From an uncultured Eubacteriales bacterium (GTDB lineage: Bacteria > Bacillota > Clostridia > Christensenellales > CAG-138), in assembly GCA_900550525.1 (NCBI GenBank), contig URSN01000074.1, forward strand, positions 1-9,021: 9,021 bases of DNA, in the 5' to 3' direction. The notes beneath the pieces are model-generated. The model saw only the letters and a program-made list of their open reading frames with translations, ran no database searches and was not told the DNA's origin. The position numbers were made by a program, and so were the translations under genes. Below, piece after piece: positions 5,680-9,021 of the stretch (position 1 is its first letter; every line of letters begins with the position of its first letter).

Positions 5680-6003
5680 CTACGCGGCCGTCGCGCCAAG
5701 GGTCGCAACGAGCAGCAGCAGGAACGTGACCAGGCTCAGCAGCAGGCCGATCAGCCCGCACCAGCGGCCGGCGACGTTCTTGCGGTCCTCCGGGATGTTG
5801 ACGCGCAGCGTATGCCGCCGCATCAGCAGCCCCGTGATCAGCGCGGCCGCGCCGGTCAGCACGCCGAGCGGGAGCAGGAACGGCAGCAGCGAGAACGTCA
5901 GCGCCGCGATGCCCAGCACGAGCGTCGCCACCGCCGCGCGGCCGTGGCGTTCCATCTCGCGCATGTAATCGACCGGCGGCGCGCCGGCTTCGCGCTGCTC
6001 CAT
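5680..6003 (-). CDS. Small membrane protein (DUF4190-like)
   Basis: The 107-residue product has a charged N-terminus (about 26 residues), two closely spaced helices (about 26-62), a basic/polar connector (R-R-H-T-L-R-V-N-I-P-E-D-R-K-N) and a third hydrophobic segment (about 80-104). The arrangement of two G/A/L-rich blocks resembles small DUF4190-type membrane proteins, whose function is unknown; this is a resemblance only. The ATG at 6003 has AAGGGGG six bases upstream and lies about 39 nt behind the start of a consensus promoter, which rules out the longer open frame to 6174. It is the first gene of a probable two-gene unit with lgt. Confidence 0.75.
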   Translation of the reverse strand: MEQREAGAPPVDYMREMERHGRAAVATLVLGIAALTFSLLPFLLPLGVLTGAAALITGLLMRRHTLRVNIPEDRKNVAGRWCGLIGLLLSLVTFLLLLVATLGATAA

Positions 6004-6048
6004 GGGAAACCCCCTTCCGCCGCGGCGCGGGAGCGCCCCGGCCCCTGT

Positions 6049-6077
6049 ATTGTAGCATGCGGCCGCCGCTTCGTCAA
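6049..6077 (-). promoter_or_regulatory. Sigma-A promoter of the membrane protein-lgt unit
   Basis: On the minus strand TTGACG (6077-6072), a 17-bp spacer and TACAAT (6054-6049) place the start near 6042, about 39 nt before the ATG at 6003. Strong match to consensus. Confidence 0.8.
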
Positions 6078-6144
6078 ACGCGCGCGGCCCGTTCGCCAAT
6101 ACCCGCTGCGCACCGGCGTCCACAGCGCCGGCTGCTGCGGCCGG

Positions 6145-6174
6145 TTGACAAGGGGGAGCTGCGGCCGGTATCAT
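6145..6174 (+). promoter_or_regulatory. Sigma-A promoter of the flavodoxin-like gene
   Basis: TTGACA (6145-6150), an 18-bp spacer and TATCAT (6169-6174) predict a start near 6181, about 49 nt before the ATG at 6230. The 12-mer GCTGCGGCCGGT occurs at 6134-6145 and 6158-6169, exactly 24 bp apart, one copy abutting the -35 box and the other the -10 box, as expected for a regulator bound on one face of the helix. Confidence 0.75.
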
Positions 6175-6229
6175 GGAGGGAGCGGCGCGTCCGCAAAACC
6201 AACCGGAACCACTGGGGAGAACAAAACCG

Positions 6230-6751
6230 ATGAAAACGATCGTGATCTATCATTCGCAGACCGGCTTTACCAGACGCTACGCCGAATGGATCGCCGAGGC
6301 GGCCGGGGCGGACTGCGTCCCGCTTGGCGCGGCGGGCCGCCGGGATCTTGCCGCCTACGACGCCATCGTGTTTGGCAGCTGGCTCTGCGCCGGGGGCGTC
6401 AGCAAGCTCGCCTGGTTCAGGCGCCGCCTGCCCGGCTGGCAGGGCAAGAAGCTCGTCGCCTTCTGCGTGGGCGCAAGCCCGAGCGAAAGCCCCGGCGTGC
6501 AGGCCGCGCTGGAGAAGAGTTTTCCGCAAACGGAGCGCGCGCGCGTGCAGGTGTTCTACTGCCCGGGCGGCTTCTGCTACGAGAAGATGCCCGCCGTCTC
6601 GCGCGCCATGATGAAGCTGTTCCTGCGCTCGCTGCGGGCCAGGAAGGACAAGACCCCGGAGGACGAGGCCGTGATCCGCATGATCTCCTCCTCCTACGAC
6701 ATCTCCGAGCGGAAGTATATCGAGCCGATCCTCGAGTGCCTGCGCGCCTGA
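6230..6751 (+). CDS. Flavodoxin-like protein
   Basis: The 173-residue product has the flavodoxin plan: a first strand M-K-T-I-V-I-Y followed by the FMN phosphate loop S-Q-T-G-F-T (9-14), a helix, then Y-D-A-I-V-F-G-S-W (about 43-51) and G-K-K-L-V-A-F-C-V-G (about 72-83), strands near the flavin. It should bind FMN and carry electrons or act on a small redox substrate in the cytoplasm. It looks closest to the flavodoxin-domain group of menaquinone-dependent protoporphyrinogen oxidase-like proteins, but I cannot assign a substrate. The ATG at 6230 follows GGGGAGA; the upstream ATG at 6173 lies in the -10 box and cannot be the start. It is alone on its transcript, divergent from the lgt unit and convergent with the regulator gene. 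Confidence 0.85.
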   Translation: MKTIVIYHSQTGFTRRYAEWIAEAAGADCVPLGAAGRRDLAAYDAIVFGSWLCAGGVSKLAWFRRRLPGWQGKKLVAFCVGASPSESPGVQAALEKSFPQTERARVQVFYCPGGFCYEKMPAVSRAMMKLFLRSLRARKDKTPEDEAVIRMISSSYDISERKYIEPILECLRA

Positions 6752-6758
6752 GCGCCCC

Positions 6759-6772
6759 GGCGGAAGGCCGCC
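6759..6772. other. Hairpin between convergent genes
   Basis: GGCGG-AAGG-CCGCC lies 8 bp behind the flavodoxin-like stop and between two convergent genes. There is no T-run on either side. It may help end or stabilise transcripts; weak as a terminator. Confidence 0.3.
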
Positions 6773-6807
6773 CGCCTGCGCCGCCGATGCGCCTGCCTGC
6801 GCGCGCC

Positions 6808-7161
6808 TCAGCCGCCGCGCGCGGCCCGTTCGGCGCGCCCGATGCGCACGCGCGCCGCGAGCGCGAGCAGGAACTCCCGGCTGCCGGGCGGCTCGTCGCC
6901 CCCGTGCCAGGGCAGCAGGCCGCCGAGGGCCGCGCGCCCCTGCGGCGTTTCCCACAGCCGCAGGTTGAGCGCGCGCACGTTGCGCGCCACCTGCACGGCG
7001 CGCACGCCAAAGCGCGCCGCCGTCTCGCGGCACGCCTGCGCGGGCGCGGGCGCGCCGGGAAGCGACAGCAGCCGCTCTATGAGGTCCGCCAGCTGCTCGC
7101 TGCCGCGCCGCGCCGCGTCCAGCCCCAGCGCATCCAGCGCCCGCCTGATATCCTCCTGCAT
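6808..7161 (-). CDS. Stand-alone protein resembling the Spo0A C-terminal DNA-binding domain
   Basis: The 117-residue product aligns by eye along its whole length with the effector domain of Spo0A, the sporulation master regulator: an opening helix pair (I-x-x-x-L-x-x-L-G-L near 5-15), a middle part A-A-R-F-G-V-R-A-V-Q-V-A-R-N-V-R-A-L-N-L-x-x-W (about 48-70), where Spo0A carries its recognition helix, a small hydrophobic step (L-G-G-L-L-P), and the ending P-P-G-S-R-E-F-L-L-A-L-A-A-R-V-R, like the Spo0A 'KPTNSEFIALIADKLR' end. The receiver domain is absent, so it cannot be controlled by Spo0A-type phosphorylation. The ATG at 7161 follows AAGGGGG and fits the promoter. It is divergent from the sugar transferase gene. 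Recognised by pattern, not by search. Confidence 0.7.
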   Translation of the reverse strand: MQEDIRRALDALGLDAARRGSEQLADLIERLLSLPGAPAPAQACRETAARFGVRAVQVARNVRALNLRLWETPQGRAALGGLLPWHGGDEPPGSREFLLALAARVRIGRAERAARGG

Positions 7162-7194
7162 CCCGCCGTCCCCCTTCCGCCCGCCGTGGGGCGC

Positions 7195-7208
7195 TGCTGA
7201 TATCAGCA
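7195..7208. promoter_or_regulatory. Perfect 14-bp palindrome, likely operator
   Basis: TGCTGATATCAGCA is a perfect 14-bp palindrome that overlaps four bases of the -10 box (7210-7205) of the regulator gene and covers its probable transcription start. Bound protein here would block that promoter, so self-repression by the encoded regulator is the simplest idea. It does not contain the Spo0A box TGTCGAA. Confidence 0.6.
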
Positions 7209-7233
7209 TAGCATCCGCGCGCCGCGCTGGCAA
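7205..7233 (-). promoter_or_regulatory. Sigma-A promoter of the Spo0A-C-like gene
   Basis: On the minus strand TTGCCA (7233-7228), a 17-bp spacer and TATGCT (7210-7205) place the start near 7198, about 37 nt before the ATG. Confidence 0.65.
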
Positions 7234-7351
7234 CCCCGCCCCCGGGGCCGCGCGGCGCAGGCCGGTTGCCGACCCGTCTGCGCCTGCCGCGGGCAAGACC
7301 GCCTCCCCCGCGCGGCGCAGGCGAATCCCGGGCGCAAAATGCGTCGCAAGA

Positions 7352-7380
7352 TTGCCAAAGCGCGCGATATATGATATGAT
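7352..7380 (+). promoter_or_regulatory. Sigma-A promoter of the sugar transferase gene
   Basis: TTGCCA (7352-7357), a 17-bp spacer and TATGAT (7375-7380) predict a start near 7387. The -35 matches that of the divergent regulator promoter. Upstream, the 15-mer CCGCGCGGCGCAGGC occurs at 7248-7262 and again 60 bp later at 7308-7322. Confidence 0.7.
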
Positions 7381-7459
7381 ACAGGCGGCTATCGATTGGT
7401 TTCATGGCCGCAGGCCGCCGGGCGCAGGAGCCGCCCGTGCCGGCCGGGAGAAGCGGAAT

Positions 7460-8977
7460 TTGAAGCGCTGGACGATCCGAAAATTCAAGCACGGCGTGAT
7501 CTTCCTCGTCAAGGCTGTGATCACGGCCGCGCTGCTTGCCGCGTTCCTGTACACGACGGTGCGCTACTACCCGCAGACGGATTTCCACTTCTGGGGGTTT
7601 GTGGTGTTCGCGGTGCTGTACCTGGCGGTGTTTTTGCTGCTCGCGTCGCTGTACCGCTGCCTTTCCATCGGCATCATCCGCCTGCGGGAGCTCGTGCCGT
7701 CGCTGCTCATCGCGGTGTTCCTGGCCAACTGCATCATCTATCTCGTGCTCTCGCTCACGGCCAAGGCGCTGCTGCCGCTGCTGCCGCTGCTGCTGATGCA
7801 GCTTGCGCAGTGGTGCGCCGGCTCGCTGCTGCTGCTGCTGGGCAACCGCCTGTATTACCGCCTGCGCGCGGTGCGCGACGCGGCGCTCGTCATCGGCGGC
7901 GAGAGCGACGAGGCGCAGGTGCTGCGCCAGTTTGAGGCGGTGCGCGAACGCTACCGCATCTCCGCCGTGCTGCATGCGGACGAGGAGGATGCAGCGGCGC
8001 TGTTCGAGCAGCTCGCGCCGTATTCCACCGTCATCGTCGGCGGCATCAGCGCAAGGCTGCGCCTGCGGCTGATGGACCACTGCTTCGAGCGGAACAAGCG
8101 CCTGTTCGTCATCCCCACGGTGCAGGACATCCTGTTCCACAGCGCGCAGGAGACGTTCGTGGGCGATTCGCTCGTGTACCTGTGCCGCAACCGCGCCATG
8201 AACATCGAGGAGCTGGCCGTCAAGCGGCTGATGGATATCGTGCTCTCGCTCGTCGGCATCCTCGTGACCAGCCCGCTCATGCTCGCCGCGGCCATCGCCA
8301 TCAAGGCGCACGACGGCGGGCCGGTGCTCTTTCGCCAGCAGCGCTATACGCGCAACTGCGAGCGTTTCACCCTCGTCAAGTTCCGCTCCATGGTCGTGGA
8401 CGCGGAGCCGGACGGCGCGCAGCTCACCGTGGAGCACGACCCGCGCGTCACGCCCGTGGGCCGCATCCTGCGCCGCACGCGCATCGACGAGCTGCCGCAG
8501 TTTTTCAACATCCTGCGCGGCGAGATGTCGCTCGTCGGCCCGCGGGCCGAGCGCATCGAAAACGTCGATTATTACTGCCGCTGCATGCCGGAGTTCCGCT
8601 ACCGCATGAAGGTCAAGGCCGGGCTCACCGGCTATGCGCAGATCTTCGGGCGCTACAACACCTCCTATGAGGAAAAGCTCAAGATGGATCTGCTCTATAT
8701 CGAGAACTATTCCCCCTTCCTCGACCTGCAGCTGCTGCTGCTCACCGCGCGCGCGCTGCTGCTGCCCTCGAGCACGCAGGGGTTCGACCGCCGCCGCCTC
8801 GGCGCGGACGCCCCCGAAGCCGGCAGGGACGCCGCCGGGTACGGCTGCTGCGCGGACGGGGCCGATGCCCATGAGGGCGGGCGCGGCTGCTGTGCGGATG
8901 GGGCCGATGCCCATGAGGGCGGGCGCGGCTGCTGTGCGGAAGGGGCCGATGTGAGGGAGGGCGGGCGCGGCTGCTGA
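7460..8977 (+). CDS. Polyprenyl-phosphate sugar-1-phosphate transferase with a cysteine-repeat tail
   Basis: This membrane enzyme loads the first sugar-phosphate onto undecaprenyl phosphate, starting a repeat unit of exopolysaccharide, capsule or other surface glycan. Domains of the 505-residue product: about four N-terminal helices (12-34, 43-66, 78-98, 103-127); a soluble middle domain (about 138-245) with a Rossmann-like A-L-V-I-G-G start; a re-entrant helix after K-R-L-M-D-I (255-260); and the catalytic bacterial sugar transferase domain with V-K-F-R-S-M, R-I-D-E-L-P-Q (catalytic pair D343-E344), G-E-M-S-L-V-G-P-R and G-L-T-G-Y-A-Q. Residues from about 463 are repeats of C-C-A-D-G-A-D-A-H-E-G-G-R-G. 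I chose the TTG at 7460, with GGGAG nine bases upstream; the upstream in-frame ATG at 7376 lies in the -10 box. The sugar cannot be predicted. Confidence 0.9.
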   Translation: MKRWTIRKFKHGVIFLVKAVITAALLAAFLYTTVRYYPQTDFHFWGFVVFAVLYLAVFLLLASLYRCLSIGIIRLRELVPSLLIAVFLANCIIYLVLSLTAKALLPLLPLLLMQLAQWCAGSLLLLLGNRLYYRLRAVRDAALVIGGESDEAQVLRQFEAVRERYRISAVLHADEEDAAALFEQLAPYSTVIVGGISARLRLRLMDHCFERNKRLFVIPTVQDILFHSAQETFVGDSLVYLCRNRAMNIEELAVKRLMDIVLSLVGILVTSPLMLAAAIAIKAHDGGPVLFRQQRYTRNCERFTLVKFRSMVVDAEPDGAQLTVEHDPRVTPVGRILRRTRIDELPQFFNILRGEMSLVGPRAERIENVDYYCRCMPEFRYRMKVKAGLTGYAQIFGRYNTSYEEKLKMDLLYIENYSPFLDLQLLLLTARALLLPSSTQGFDRRRLGADAPEAGRDAAGYGCCADGADAHEGGRGCCADGADAHEGGRGCCAEGADVREGGRGC

Positions 8978-9021
8978 TGCGGGGACGGGGCAGATGCGCG
9001 AGAGGGAGGGAGCGGCTGCTG
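8843..9021 (+). repeat. 42-bp tandem array coding for 14-residue cysteine repeats
   Basis: Units begin at 8843, 8885, 8927 and 8969 (each with GGCTGCTG) and a further one at 9014 runs off the window. The first three are 42 bp and the fourth 45 bp. The first three are translated as the tail of the sugar transferase. In the fourth a three-base insertion creates TGA at 8975, ending the protein, while the same frame beyond it still encodes the repeat pattern (C-G-D-G-A-D-A-R-E-G-G-S-G-C). Confidence 0.85.

Noticed and set aside
7376..7378. ATG as start of the sugar transferase.
   Set aside because: It lies within the -10 box TATGAT and has no ribosome site. The TTG at 7460 has one and starts a normal membrane-protein N-terminus.
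6074..8914. A minus-strand open frame of about 946 codons opposite the sugar transferase.
   Set aside because: The plus-strand product has every expected family motif. The antisense frame is low-complexity, crosses two promoters and the regulator gene, and has no ribosome site.
8975..8977. TGA inside the repeat array read as a recoded (for example selenocysteine) codon.
   Set aside because: Other genes here plainly end with TGA, and the codon arises from a three-base insertion in one repeat. I see no clear recoding hairpin, so it is taken as a stop.
8843..9021. The tandem repeats as a CRISPR array.
   Set aside because: Units are contiguous with no unique spacers and are translated in frame.

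Overview
The window looks like a chromosomal piece of a GC-rich, low-copy Bacillota (Clostridia-type) genome. The evidence is strong AGGAGG ribosome sites, clear sigma-A promoters, lipobox lipoproteins, an Lgt of the clostridial 'GRIGCFLAGCCYG' type and a stand-alone protein resembling the DNA-binding half of the sporulation regulator Spo0A. No RNA operon, tRNA, transposase or CRISPR array is visible. Taxon below phylum/class is my inference.

Left part (1-4150, all genes on the minus strand): two paralogous lipoproteins of unknown function (4049-2577 and 1501-134) flank a small, lower-GC secreted protein (2015-1581), and the start of a further gene lies at the left edge (28-1). A 53-nt leader with a hairpin and ribosome site is nearly identical in front of the 4049 gene and the edge gene. 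The 560-bp gap between the first lipoprotein and the secreted protein has no convincing ordinary gene but is rich in signals: a consensus minus-strand promoter (2467-2439), a long GC-rich leader, a five-codon open frame with an almost complete Shine-Dalgarno, and on the opposite strand a compact unit with promoter TTGATT-17-TATAAT, a roughly 65-nt folded RNA and a T-run terminator. This looks like a small RNA antisense to the leader of the secreted-protein gene.

Middle (4150-6080): a noncoding stretch with diverged tandem repeats, then lgt (5630-4674), which attaches the lipid to lipobox cysteines such as those of the neighbouring lipoproteins, preceded in the same probable operon by a small three-helix membrane protein (6003-5680). 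A consensus promoter drives the pair, and a hairpin plus T-run follows lgt.

Right part (6080-9021): a flavodoxin-like protein is transcribed divergently from the lgt operon. Convergent to it is the Spo0A-C-like regulator (7161-6808), whose promoter carries a 14-bp perfect palindrome over its -10 box. Divergent from the regulator is a polyprenyl-phosphate sugar-1-phosphate transferase (7460-8977), the first enzyme of exopolysaccharide or cell-wall glycan assembly. Its C-terminus is a tail of cysteine-rich 14-residue repeats encoded by a 42-bp tandem array that runs past the stop codon to the window edge.

The common theme is the cell envelope: lipoproteins, the enzyme that lipidates them, and surface polysaccharide initiation next to a possible sporulation-type regulator. 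The least explained parts are the antisense RNA/leader unit at 2034-2467 and the cysteine repeat tail at 8843-9021.
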